NCBI RefSeq assembly: GCF_003058265.1 | Contig: NZ_QBUK01000006.1 | Location: forward strand, 186,001 to 250,000 | DNA: 64,000 nucleotides | Direction of reading: 5' to 3' | Source of the DNA: Flagellimonas amoyensis | GTDB lineage: Bacteria; Bacteroidota; Bacteroidia; Flavobacteriales; Flavobacteriaceae | Shown here: positions 8,693 through 17,032 of the stretch, piece by piece | How the letters are laid out: each line of letters starts with the position of its first letter | Position numbering within the stretch: position 1 is the first letter of the stretch | Notes under the pieces: model-generated | The model's database searches: none | Told to the model about the DNA's origin: nothing | What the model saw: only the letters and a program-made list of their open reading frames with translations | Position numbers and translations under genes: made by a program

Positions 8693-9775
8693 CTATGCGT
8701 TGATGATCTTTTCTTGGTGGTTGATGGATTCTTGGTGGATGGCCTTGAACATCTTTAGAATGAACTCCTCGCTCAATCCCCGTTGCTCCCCTTCCAGGAT
8801 CATATTGCCCAAAATGGCATTCCAACGGTTGCTCTGCAACACAGCAACGTTCTTTTGCTTTTTCAGCTCACCGATGCCGTCAGAAACCTTCATGCGTTTT
8901 CCGAGCAGGTCGATCAATTGGTTGTCCAAAACATCTATCTGTGCCCTAAGGTTGCTCAGTTTGCTGTTGTATTCTGCCTCTTCATCGGTTTCCTTTCTGA
9001 TGCGAAGGTCCTTCATGATCTGCACCAATCGCTGGGGAGTTACCTGCTGGGCCGCATCACTCCAAGCGTTATCGGGATCGCAGTGGGTTTCGATCATCAA
9101 CCCGTCAAAGTTCAGATCCAAAGCCGTTTGGGACACGTCAAAGATCATGTCACGCTTTCCGGTAATGTGGCTCGGGTCGTTGATGATGGGCAGATCGGGG
9201 AACTTCGTTTGAAGCTCGATGGCCAACTGCCATTCTGGAATGTTTCGGTACTTGGTCTTCTCATACGTAGAAAACCCTCGGTGGATTACTCCCAATTTCT
9301 TGATATTGGCCGTATGCAGACGCTCCACAGCACCCAACCACAAAGAAAGGTCAGGGTTCACCGGGTTCTTCACCAATACAATTTTATCGGTACCTTCCAA
9401 GGCATCGGCTATTTCCTGGATGATGAAAGGGCTCACGGTAGATCGTGCACCGATCCACAACAGGTCCACATCGTATTCCAATGCAAGATCCACATGGGCC
9501 TTATTGGCCACCTCGGTAGCGGTCTTCAGTCCGGTTTCTTCTTTTACCTTCTGCAACCATTTCAATCCAATGGCTCCCACTCCCTCAAAATTTCCAGGGC
9601 GCGTTCTGGGTTTCCAGATTCCGGCACGGTAGTAGCTCACATCGGTATCCTTCAGTTCGTGTGCGATCTTCAACACCTGATCTTCAGTCTCGGCACTGCA
9701 TGGCCCAGCTATTACCAATGGATGTGACAGGTTCATATCATCCAACCATTTCCTCATTTCCTTTTTGTTTTCCAT
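8693..9775 (-). CDS. Bifunctional DAHP synthase / chorismate mutase
   Basis: Fusion of the first shikimate enzyme with chorismate mutase, 360 residues. Residues 1 to about 255 are a 3-deoxy-7-phosphoheptulonate synthase of the Bacillus/AroG-II-like (KDO8P-related) type: 'VIAGPCSAETEDQ', 'WKPRTRPGNFEGVG', 'IIVL'-type strands, 'DPSHITGKRD' and 'ETHCDPDNAWSDA' metal/substrate motifs. Residues about 268-355 are an AroQ-class chorismate mutase ('LRAQIDVLDNQLIDLLGKR'). Last gene of the attenuator-controlled operon, 8 bases after tyrA. The fusion is common in Bacteroidota and usually makes the synthase sensitive to prephenate; that is family knowledge, not visible here. Confidence 0.94.
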   Translation of the reverse strand: MENKKEMRKWLDDMNLSHPLVIAGPCSAETEDQVLKIAHELKDTDVSYYRAGIWKPRTRPGNFEGVGAIGLKWLQKVKEETGLKTATEVANKAHVDLALEYDVDLLWIGARSTVSPFIIQEIADALEGTDKIVLVKNPVNPDLSLWLGAVERLHTANIKKLGVIHRGFSTYEKTKYRNIPEWQLAIELQTKFPDLPIINDPSHITGKRDMIFDVSQTALDLNFDGLMIETHCDPDNAWSDAAQQVTPQRLVQIMKDLRIRKETDEEAEYNSKLSNLRAQIDVLDNQLIDLLGKRMKVSDGIGELKKQKNVAVLQSNRWNAILGNMILEGEQRGLSEEFILKMFKAIHQESINHQEKIINA

Positions 9776-9783
9776 AATGCTTC

Positions 9784-10644
9784 CTATTTTTTTGTAAGTG
9801 GAATTCCTTTAAGTATTTGTTTTATTTTGTTGGTATTGCTCATTTCCAGATGGACATTTTCAAAATCGTTGTCCATGATCAATTGTTTGAAGGTGGTCAG
9901 GTTTTGGATATACTCCTCCAAGGTCTCCACCACATTGTCCTTGTTCTGCTCAAATATGGGTGTCCACATATCAGGCGAACTTTTGGCCAATCGGACCGTG
10001 CTCTCAAAACCACTTCCCGCCATGTCAAAAATATCACGCTCATTTTTTTCTTTCTCAATAACCGTCTTTCCCAACATAAACGAGCTGATGTGTGATAAAT
10101 GTGATACGTAGGCGATGTGTTTGTCATGCGCCACTGGGTTCATGTACCGGATGCGCATTCCCATTTCCTGAAAAATGGCCAAAGCCCTTTCCTGCAACTT
10201 GAACGCTGTTTTCTCCACCTCACAAATGATCATGGTCTTTTCTGCATACAGCCCTTCCAAGGCTGCCGATGGTCCTGAAAACTCGGTACCCGCTATGGGG
10301 TGACAGGCCATGAAATTTCTACGCTTGGGGTGTTCGGCCACACCTTCGCAGATCAACCGTTTGGTGGAACCTGCATCCATCACCACAGTTTCGTCCCCCA
10401 CCGCATCCAAGATCTTGGGCAGTTCAGTGACCAGAACATTGACGGGAATGCTCACATACACCATATCTGCATTCCCCAAGGAACCATAACTTCCTATTTC
10501 ATCAATGATCCCAAGTGACATGGCCTCTTCCAAATGGGCCTCATTCTTGTCCACACCAATGATATTGGCATGGGGATGCATTTTTTTTACATCCTTGGCG
10601 AACGACCCACCAATCAACCCTATTCCTATTACGACTACGTCCAT
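9784..10644 (-). CDS. tyrA: Prephenate dehydrogenase
   Basis: Oxidative decarboxylation of prephenate to 4-hydroxyphenylpyruvate, the tyrosine branch. 286 residues. N-terminal Rossmann motif 'VIGIGLIGGSFAKDV', 'DAGSTKRLICE', 'FMACHPIAGTEFSGP' and the catalytic-histidine segment 'AYVSHLSHISSFML'. There is no fused chorismate mutase, which is instead on the adjacent DAHP synthase. It starts one base after the aminotransferase stop, so translation is probably coupled. Confidence 0.95.
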   Translation of the reverse strand: MDVVVIGIGLIGGSFAKDVKKMHPHANIIGVDKNEAHLEEAMSLGIIDEIGSYGSLGNADMVYVSIPVNVLVTELPKILDAVGDETVVMDAGSTKRLICEGVAEHPKRRNFMACHPIAGTEFSGPSAALEGLYAEKTMIICEVEKTAFKLQERALAIFQEMGMRIRYMNPVAHDKHIAYVSHLSHISSFMLGKTVIEKEKNERDIFDMAGSGFESTVRLAKSSPDMWTPIFEQNKDNVVETLEEYIQNLTTFKQLIMDNDFENVHLEMSNTNKIKQILKGIPLTKK

Positions 10645-10645
10645 G

Positions 10646-11788
10646 CTAAAATCTTTCTATGGCTTCTTTGATTTTTTCTTCTTTTACACAGAGGGAAAAT
10701 CGGATGTATCCTTCGCCATTGCTACCAAAGATGGTCCCCGGCGCAATGAAGATGTCCTTCTCATACAAAACTTGGTCGATGAACGCTTCGGAGGAAAGCG
10801 ATCCTTCGGGGAGTTTGCACCAAACGAACATGCCCACGGCATTTCGGTCGTATGCGCAGCCCAATTTGTCCGCTAATTCAAACATCAGTTCCCTTCTTTT
10901 GGTGTACACCGCATCCAGTTGCTCAAACCATTCGGGACCGCTTTGAAGTGCGGCAATCGCACCTTTCTGAATACCGTAGAACATACCCGAATCCATATTG
11001 CTCTTCACCTTCAGCACGGCGTTGATATGCTCCGCACTACCCAATACCATTCCCACACGCCAGCCGGCCATGTTGAAGGTCTTGCTGAGACTGTTCAGTT
11101 CCAAGGTGCATTCCTTTGCGCCATCGATGGACAAAATACTCATTGGATCGTTGGACAATACAAAACTGTACGGATTGTCATTGACCAGCAAAATATCGTT
11201 TGCTTTGGCAAAATTCACCAAAGACTTCAATTGTTCCATCGTTGCCGTGGCCCCCGTGGGCATGTGTGGGTAGCTGACCCACATCAATTTCACTTTGGAA
11301 AGGTCTTTTCGGGACAGTTCTTCCAAATTGGGGAACCACCCATTTTCCAAATTCAGGTCATAGGTCACCGGAACAGCACCCACCAGATTCGTTACGGATG
11401 CATAGGTGGGATACCCTGGGTTGGGCAACAACACTTCGTCCCCCACGTTCAGGAACGCCATGCTGATGTGCATGATGCCCTCCTTGGAGCCCATCAAGGG
11501 CAATATCTCGGTGGAGGGATCAACGGCTACCCCAAATTTTTGTTGGTAAAAATCGGCAATGGCCTTCCTGAGCTCAGGTAGCCCTTGATAGCTTTGGTAT
11601 TGGTGCGCGCCTGCATCTGCAATGCAGTCCCTCAACGTTTCCATCACCTTTGGTGATGGCGCCAAGTCGGGACTTCCAATACCCATGTTGATGATGGGCC
11701 TTCCTTGGTCCATCAACCCCCGTACTTCCCGCAATTTTTTGGAGAAGTAGTATTCCTGAACGCTATGTAATCTATCTGCAGTAATCAT
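10646..11788 (-). CDS. PLP-dependent aminotransferase (class I/II), probable aromatic aminotransferase
   Basis: 380 residues, fold-type I aminotransferase. The PLP lysine is in 'LNSLSKTFNMAGWRVGM'; 'LVNDNPYSFVL' and the C-terminal 'GEGYIRFSLCV' arginine segment are intact. Its place between pheA and tyrA implies transamination of phenylpyruvate and 4-hydroxyphenylpyruvate (or prephenate). Substrate is inferred from context only; sequence alone would also fit an aspartate or LL-diaminopimelate-type aminotransferase. Its start overlaps the pheA stop by four bases (ATGA). Confidence 0.88.
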   Translation of the reverse strand: MITADRLHSVQEYYFSKKLREVRGLMDQGRPIINMGIGSPDLAPSPKVMETLRDCIADAGAHQYQSYQGLPELRKAIADFYQQKFGVAVDPSTEILPLMGSKEGIMHISMAFLNVGDEVLLPNPGYPTYASVTNLVGAVPVTYDLNLENGWFPNLEELSRKDLSKVKLMWVSYPHMPTGATATMEQLKSLVNFAKANDILLVNDNPYSFVLSNDPMSILSIDGAKECTLELNSLSKTFNMAGWRVGMVLGSAEHINAVLKVKSNMDSGMFYGIQKGAIAALQSGPEWFEQLDAVYTKRRELMFELADKLGCAYDRNAVGMFVWCKLPEGSLSSEAFIDQVLYEKDIFIAPGTIFGSNGEGYIRFSLCVKEEKIKEAIERF

Positions 11789-12615
11789 TGCAATCTTGCA
11801 TTTTTATATTCACCCAAGACCGTAAAATCTTCGGCCATGATCTCTAGCAAGGATTTTGCCTTGGAAAAGTGATCGTATTCTTCAAAGGTCACATCCACAA
11901 AAAAAGCATACTTCCATGGAGTCTCTATCACAGGGAGGGACTGTATCTTGGTCAGGTTCATGTTACAATCGCTCATCACGTTCAGTACTGTGGCCAAGCT
12001 CCCCCTTTTGTGATCGGTCATAAAACGCAACGACGCTTTATTGATCTCTTCCTTGGGCAGGACCTTGTTCTGCTTTTTAAGGATAATGAAACGCGTGGCA
12101 TTGTTCTTTATGGTCTGAATTTCAGGGGCAATAATATCCAAATCATAGAGATCGGCAGCCATTTTTGGAGCAATTGCAGCAATATTAGCCAACCTGCCTT
12201 CTTTGATGCGTTTCGCCGTCTCGGCGGTATCCACACTTTCCACTAATTTGATCTGCGGATGGTCCTTGAAGAACTCCTTGCATTGTAGCAGGGCCATGGG
12301 GTGCGAGTGAACTTCCTTGATGTCTTCCATGGTGGTTCCCTTGAGCACCATAAGGTTGTGATGAATGCTCAGATAATGTTCCCCGATCACATGTATGTTA
12401 TTGTGGTACACCAGATTATAATTCGGGATAATGGAACCCGCGATGGAATTTTCAATGGCCATGATGCCTTTGTCCGCAGTCCCATCCAACAGATGGTCGA
12501 TGATGGCATCAAAGGTCATGCATTCCAATAATTCGATGTCTTCCCCAAAAAAATCCTTTGCGACCTGATGGTGGTTGGATCCCTTGATTCCCTGTATGGC
12601 TATTTTTAAACCCAT
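11785..12615 (-). CDS. pheA: Prephenate dehydratase
   Basis: Converts prephenate to phenylpyruvate. 276 residues: periplasmic-binding-like catalytic domain ('AIENSIAGSI', 'NNATRFIIL' with the catalytic TRF motif) and a C-terminal ACT domain ('HKRGSLATVLNVMSDCNMNLTKIQSLP') that normally binds phenylalanine for feedback control. First structural gene of the operon. Its ATG lies only four bases beyond the T-run of a strong terminator, so it is expressed only when that terminator is read through. Confidence 0.95.
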   Translation of the reverse strand: MGLKIAIQGIKGSNHHQVAKDFFGEDIELLECMTFDAIIDHLLDGTADKGIMAIENSIAGSIIPNYNLVYHNNIHVIGEHYLSIHHNLMVLKGTTMEDIKEVHSHPMALLQCKEFFKDHPQIKLVESVDTAETAKRIKEGRLANIAAIAPKMAADLYDLDIIAPEIQTIKNNATRFIILKKQNKVLPKEEINKASLRFMTDHKRGSLATVLNVMSDCNMNLTKIQSLPVIETPWKYAFFVDVTFEEYDHFSKAKSLLEIMAEDFTVLGEYKNARLQ

Positions 12616-12648
12616 GGCAAAAAAAAAGCCCCGATTTTATCGGGACTT
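12616..12648 (-). terminator. Attenuator terminator in front of pheA
   Basis: On the minus strand AGTCCCGAT-AAA-ATCGGGGCT (9-bp stem, one G-U) is followed by nine T and then GCC ATG of pheA. The 5' arm CCCG region is also complementary to CGGGACT inside the leader peptide gene (12683-12689), allowing a mutually exclusive antiterminator. Confidence 0.9.
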
Positions 12649-12675
12649 CATGTATTGGTTATACTTTAAACGTAT

Positions 12676-12747
12676 CTACAACAGTCCCGTACCTCTCTTA
12701 AAAAAGAAGTAAAAATAGAAACCGTTCCAGAAATACGTGTTTGTCAT
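12676..12747 (-). CDS. Phe/Tyr leader peptide of the pheA-tyrA-aroF operon
   Basis: 23-codon open frame, ATG at 12747 and TAG at 12676-12678. The peptide begins MTNTYFWNGFYFYFFF and ends KRGTGLL: six Phe and three Tyr in its first sixteen residues. The codon cluster is followed by a segment (ACGGGACT, within codons for G-T-G-L) that can pair with the 5' arm of the downstream terminator. A ribosome stalled on Phe or Tyr codons would leave that segment free to form the antiterminator; one that reaches the stop would cover it and let the terminator form. The architecture is that of E. coli pheL, but the peptide is unrelated. No Shine-Dalgarno is seen, as usual for the phylum. Confidence 0.88.
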   Translation of the reverse strand: MTNTYFWNGFYFYFFFKRGTGLL

Positions 12748-12964
12748 TTCGATGTAAATTCCCGGCTAATTTAGGTATTCAATCCGAAAATGACGATCAT
12801 TCATAAATTTTTTTTGATTTTTTTTGAAAAAGCCAATTTCATTGCAAATTGTATCCAAGAAAACGCCCTTTTTTTGAGAATTCATTTCCCATTGCGATTT
12901 GAACTCGCCAGAAGTTTCCACATTTCAGGCCAAACAAAGGAATGGATTGAAACATCTAAAAGTG

Positions 12965-12972
12965 TATTTTTG
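12965..12972 (+). promoter_or_regulatory. Putative -7 box of gldA
   Basis: TATTTTTG matches the Bacteroidota -7 consensus TANNTTTG, 18 bases before the gldA ATG. The upstream TTG (12947-12949) is at a 15-base spacing, shorter than usual. The gap 12748-12990 otherwise shows only AT-rich sequence. Confidence 0.5.
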
Positions 12973-12990
12973 GTTTCCAAACCCAATTGA

Positions 12991-13884
12991 ATGTCCATCA
13001 TCGTAAAGAACATCACCAAGACCTTTGGTCAGCAAAAAGCTCTGAACAATGTTTCTTTCTCCATCAAAAAAGGGGAAATTGTTGGTTTTTTGGGTCCCAA
13101 TGGAGCAGGAAAGTCGACCATGATGCGGATTTTGACCACCTACTACAAAGCAGACAGCGGTGATGCCGAAGTAAACGGACACGATGTGCTCACTGCCAAA
13201 AGGGCCGTTCAGGAAAGCATTGGCTATCTTCCCGAACACAACCCCCTGTATTTGGAGATGTACGTAAAGGAATATTTGGCCTTCAATGCAGATGTGTACC
13301 AAGTTCCAAAATCAAAGATCGAGGAAGTGATAGAGCAGACCGGGCTGACCCCCGAAGCGCACAAAAAAATAGGCCAGTTGTCCAAAGGGTACCGCCAGCG
13401 TGTGGGTTTGGCCGCCGCCCTGCTCCACGATCCGGAAGTACTCATCTTGGATGAACCCACCACGGGACTTGACCCCAACCAATTGATCGAGATACGAAAA
13501 ATGATCCGCGATATCGGAAAGGAAAAGACCATCCTATTGTCCACCCACATCATGAAAGAGGTGGAAGCCGTTTGTGATAGGGTCATCATCATCAGCAAGG
13601 GAAAACTGGTTGCCGACAAAAAATTGGAGGAACTGCGTGAAGCGGAAGAACAGATCATCGAAGTGGAATTCGATTACCGAGTGGAGGAACAACTGCTCCA
13701 ACAACTGCCCCACGTATCCAAAGTGACCAACATTGGCGGTTTTGTCTATGAGATCACCTTCAGCACCTCCACGGACATGCGACCCGCCGTATTCGATTTT
13801 GCCCACGACAACCAGTTGAAAACACTCCAATTGAGCCGGAAAAACAAAAACTTGGAGAGCCTTTTCACTGAACTTACCCGTTGA
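12991..13884 (+). CDS. gldA: Gliding-motility ABC transporter ATP-binding protein GldA
   Basis: ATPase of the GldA-GldF-GldG ABC complex, required for gliding motility in Flavobacterium johnsoniae. 297 residues: Walker A 'GPNGAGKST' at 35-43, signature 'LSKGYRQRVGLA' near 132, Walker B 'VLILDEPTTGLDP' near 152, H-loop 'LLSTHIMKEVE', plus the C-terminal ~80-residue extension typical of GldA. gldF and gldG are not adjacent, as is common. Confidence in the family is high; distinguishing GldA from a close NatA-like paralogue relies on overall resemblance. Confidence 0.88.
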   Translation: MSIIVKNITKTFGQQKALNNVSFSIKKGEIVGFLGPNGAGKSTMMRILTTYYKADSGDAEVNGHDVLTAKRAVQESIGYLPEHNPLYLEMYVKEYLAFNADVYQVPKSKIEEVIEQTGLTPEAHKKIGQLSKGYRQRVGLAAALLHDPEVLILDEPTTGLDPNQLIEIRKMIRDIGKEKTILLSTHIMKEVEAVCDRVIIISKGKLVADKKLEELREAEEQIIEVEFDYRVEEQLLQQLPHVSKVTNIGGFVYEITFSTSTDMRPAVFDFAHDNQLKTLQLSRKNKNLESLFTELTR

Positions 13885-13886
13885 TA

Positions 13887-14288
13887 TTAAAGGACACCGT
13901 CCCGCTTTCGCTGCTCATATATCGCAATGAACATTCGAACACTGATGTTCCTGGCCCGTTGTTTCGCTTTTTCAGCATTTGGCCCACTAAAAAGGGCGTC
14001 CAAGGTTGCAAACCAATGCCTGAGCCAAATCCCAAAATGATAGTTGTCAATGGTCCTGTCCATATCCCTATCCAACTCGGCGTGGACCTGCATGGGGTTC
14101 CCTTTGTATTTTTGGACGAAGAACAGGTTCATCTCCCAAAAATCGGTCAACTTTTCCATGTGTTCCGGCCAATCGGTGATCGTTTCATTAAAAAAATGGC
14201 CAATTTCCGCATCAGCACGTACTTTTTCATAAAAGCGGTGCACCAATAATGAGATGTCCTCTCTGTTCGCTATATCCTGCTTTTCCAT
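13887..14288 (-). CDS. Group III truncated hemoglobin
   Basis: 133-residue 2-on-2 globin. 'VHRFYEKVRADAEIGHFFN', 'WPEHMEKLTDFWEMNLF' and 'VHAELDRDMDRTIDNYHFGIWLRHW' match group III (TrHbP), with the proximal histidine in the last segment. A TTG-started extension to 14522 is open, but the family N-terminus MEKQDIANREDI fixes the start at 14288. Role unknown; suggested functions for the class include peroxide or nitric oxide chemistry. Converges with gldA at a 2-base gap. Confidence 0.9.
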   Translation of the reverse strand: MEKQDIANREDISLLVHRFYEKVRADAEIGHFFNETITDWPEHMEKLTDFWEMNLFFVQKYKGNPMQVHAELDRDMDRTIDNYHFGIWLRHWFATLDALFSGPNAEKAKQRARNISVRMFIAIYEQRKRDGVL

Positions 14289-14417
14289 AACAAAAATGTC
14301 CAGGGCGGTTCCATTGGCAAAGGTAGCATTACTCGCCCTAAAAACAGATTTCTGGTCTTTTCCAGTTTCCAGCCATCCCAAATATGGTATTTTTGCAGTC
14401 CAACTGAAACAGGGCGT

Positions 14418-15869
14418 ATGAAGAAGAACACCGCTAGATTGGAGCTTTCCAAAGAGGAGATGCAAACGTATGGTTACCAGATCGTGGATGCGATCGTGGA
14501 GCACCACCATACCCAACACCAAAAATTTCCTGTGGCATGGGGCTCACGGGAGGAAATGGACCATCTTTTTTTGGAAGAGGCCCCAGAAGCGGGCATGGAA
14601 GCCTCCAAGGTTTTGGATTTTGTGTTGGAAAAAGTGATGACCAATAGTGCCAACATGGCCCACCCGAGGTCTTTCTCGTTTGTGCCCGGTCCCAGCAACT
14701 ATGTCAGTGTGATGGCCGATGCACTTGCCACAGGCTATAATATATTTTCCGGCGGATGGTCGGCGTCCCCGGCTGCTGCCGAACTGGAAATTGTGACCAT
14801 TCAATGGCTGTTGAAGATCTTTGGTTTTCCCGGAAAAAAGGGAGGTGGAATTTTCACCAGTGGTGGTTCCATGGCAAACCTCACCGCGGTTGCAACCGCC
14901 CGTAGGATCAAATGTGGTGACGATTTTTCCAAAGCAATCATCTATCTCTCCGATCAGGCGCATTCATCCAATATTAAGGCTATCAGGGTTTTGGGATTCA
15001 AAAAGGAACAGATCCGGATCATCCCCACCGATAACGAATTCAAGTTTGCGCTGAACAAACTCAAAAACTGCATTGCCAAAGATCGATTGGAAGGCTTGCA
15101 ACCCTTTTGCTTGATCGCTTCCGCTGGAACCACCAACACGGGTACTGTTGACCCACTGTCCGAATTGGCAAAAATCTGCAAGAAAGAAGATATTTGGTTC
15201 CATATTGATGGCGCTTATGGCGGTGCGGCCATTTTATCCCCAAAAGGTAAAAGTTTGCTGAAAGGCATCGAAAAAGCTGATTCACTGACCGTAGATCCAC
15301 ACAAATGGTTCTATCAGCCCTATGAAATGGGCTGTTTGTTGGTACGGAACCACAAAAACCTCAGCCATACCTTCACCGAAAAACCGGAGTATCTCCGTGA
15401 CATTGAAGGAAATACCTCAGAAATCAATTTTTACGACCATGGCATCCAACTCACCCGAAGGTTCAGGGCACTCAAGTTCTATATGTCCTTAAAAACCTTT
15501 GGTTTAAAGGAATTTAGGGATGCCGTCACCTACAACATTGACTTGGCCGAAGAGGTGGAAAATCTGTTGCGGGGCAGCAAAAGTTGGGAAGTGGTCTTTC
15601 CAGCAACCTTGGCCGTGATCAATTTCAGGTACAACCCCATCAAACAAAACTATAAGGAGAAAGAACTGGACGAGATCAACCAATACATTTCAAAACAGGT
15701 GGTGGACTCCCGGAAGGCATTGTTGGTCACGACCCTGCTCCATGGGCAAGTGGTGCTCCGTATGTGCCTCATCAACCCCAGAACCTCTTTGGAAGATGTG
15801 ACCGAAACCCTTGACCTCTGTAAAAAATTCGCCTTGGAAAAAGAGGAGCAGATGGCGGGCAAACCCTAA
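14418..15869 (+). CDS. Group II pyridoxal-dependent decarboxylase
   Basis: 483 residues, aromatic-L-amino-acid/tyrosine/glutamate decarboxylase superfamily. 'FTSGGSMANLTAVATAR' binds the PLP phosphate, 'WFHIDGAYGGAAIL' holds the ring-contacting Asp, and 'SLTVDPHKWFYQPYEMGCLLV' holds the Schiff-base lysine. 'WSASPAAAELEIVTIQWL' is typical of the AADC branch. The natural substrate (aromatic amino acid, 2,4-diaminobutyrate or other) cannot be fixed. Stands alone between the globin and a convergent serine hydrolase, with which it overlaps by four bases. Confidence 0.9.
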   Translation: MKKNTARLELSKEEMQTYGYQIVDAIVEHHHTQHQKFPVAWGSREEMDHLFLEEAPEAGMEASKVLDFVLEKVMTNSANMAHPRSFSFVPGPSNYVSVMADALATGYNIFSGGWSASPAAAELEIVTIQWLLKIFGFPGKKGGGIFTSGGSMANLTAVATARRIKCGDDFSKAIIYLSDQAHSSNIKAIRVLGFKKEQIRIIPTDNEFKFALNKLKNCIAKDRLEGLQPFCLIASAGTTNTGTVDPLSELAKICKKEDIWFHIDGAYGGAAILSPKGKSLLKGIEKADSLTVDPHKWFYQPYEMGCLLVRNHKNLSHTFTEKPEYLRDIEGNTSEINFYDHGIQLTRRFRALKFYMSLKTFGLKEFRDAVTYNIDLAEEVENLLRGSKSWEVVFPATLAVINFRYNPIKQNYKEKELDEINQYISKQVVDSRKALLVTTLLHGQVVLRMCLINPRTSLEDVTETLDLCKKFALEKEEQMAGKP

Positions 15870-16951
15870 GCCCCGTCCCCCACAATGGACGAAATGGCCA
15901 TATCCAGTTGCGCTTGCACCTTCGGGTCGGTACAATTGATCAAAATGGAAATTACTTTTTCTTCTTTCGGATAGACAAAAAAGTTGGTGTAGGCACCCAC
16001 ACTGTTGCCGACGTGCCCCAAAAACTCCCTACCATCTGCATCTTGGCTCACCTGAAAACCCAGACCGTAATAGATAGGCTTTCCATTCACCATTTGTGAG
16101 GTCAATAATTGTTCGTAAGTTGCTTTTTTGAGCAGTTTTCCCTCTAAAATGGCCTGCCCCATCTGGGCAATATCACTGCTGGTCGATAAAAATCCGCCAC
16201 CCGCCAATTTGTAGGCATTGTCCACTTCCATCGATTGCTTGAAACACAATGATTGCTTGGTGTAAAATTGTGCCATGTCGCTGATTGCGTTCGAACTGAC
16301 ATCCAACGCTTGGGGTGAAAAGGTACTTTGCATCCCTAAAGGGATGAGCACTTTTTCCCGTACGTATTTTTGGAACGGGACGCCACTGGCCTCTTGCATG
16401 GCCAATGACAATAACACGAAGTCAAAACTATTGTAGAGATACCCTTTTCCCGGTTGGAAGACTAGGGGGTCGTGCTGGAAAATACCGATGCTGTCCTTGA
16501 TGGAAAAGCCTTGGTTCAGTGCGAATTCCTTACCTCGGTACCCTCTGATCCCGGCCGTATGGCTTGCCAACTGGCGCAATGTGAAATCATGGTCCTTTTT
16601 TGGATAATACGGGACATACCCATAAAAAGAGGCGTCCAGTTCCACAAGCCCTTCTTCCATCATCTTGCCCAAGGCCAATCCCGTGATGCACTTGGAGATA
16701 CTGGCTATCCTGAAGACCGTTTGCTTGGGATCAACAGGAATTTTTCGTTCCAGATCAGCCAGACCATATCCTTTTTGCAATTGCACTTGCCCCTTCGCCA
16801 TGATGGTGACGGCCAAGCCGGGCACTTTGTTTTCGGCCACTAGGTTGTGAAAAAGTGCATCTGCCTTCTCCAGACCATGGAGTCCCTCCAAAGACCTCAC
16901 TTTGGGTGAGAAAGAGAACAAACGCTTGATAAAAGGAACAAATCTGCCCAA
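15866..16951 (-). CDS. Serine hydrolase, beta-lactamase class C family
   Basis: 361 residues, penicillin-binding-protein/beta-lactamase-like esterase fold. SxxK motif 'ASISKCITGLALGKM', the tyrosine motif 'YLYNSFDFVLLS' (YNS), and a C-terminal 'LGHVGNSVGAYTNF' (HxG in place of KTG). Such proteins are usually peptidases or esterases rather than antibiotic-resistance enzymes. The best start is TTG at 16951; no obvious signal peptide follows, although 'RLFSFSP' might be a remnant, so export is uncertain. Confidence 0.88.
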   Translation of the reverse strand: MGRFVPFIKRLFSFSPKVRSLEGLHGLEKADALFHNLVAENKVPGLAVTIMAKGQVQLQKGYGLADLERKIPVDPKQTVFRIASISKCITGLALGKMMEEGLVELDASFYGYVPYYPKKDHDFTLRQLASHTAGIRGYRGKEFALNQGFSIKDSIGIFQHDPLVFQPGKGYLYNSFDFVLLSLAMQEASGVPFQKYVREKVLIPLGMQSTFSPQALDVSSNAISDMAQFYTKQSLCFKQSMEVDNAYKLAGGGFLSTSSDIAQMGQAILEGKLLKKATYEQLLTSQMVNGKPIYYGLGFQVSQDADGREFLGHVGNSVGAYTNFFVYPKEEKVISILINCTDPKVQAQLDMAISSIVGDGA

Positions 16952-17032
16952 AGGTGCCTTGTTTTAGCTATCCGAAAAGTACTGAGAAAACTTGGGAGTT
17001 CCTGAAGTTTTGCGTCCATTATGGCCGTACCC

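Noticed and set aside
12641-12657. Alternative tiny leader frame ATG-AAG-TCC-CGA-TAA at about 12637-12651 in the attenuator
   Set aside because: Lies inside the terminator stem and has no aromatic codons; the 23-codon frame upstream explains the regulation far better.
15866-16951. Antibiotic-resistance beta-lactamase
   Set aside because: SxxK is present but the third motif is HxG and there is no clear signal peptide; a peptidase/esterase of the same fold is more likely.
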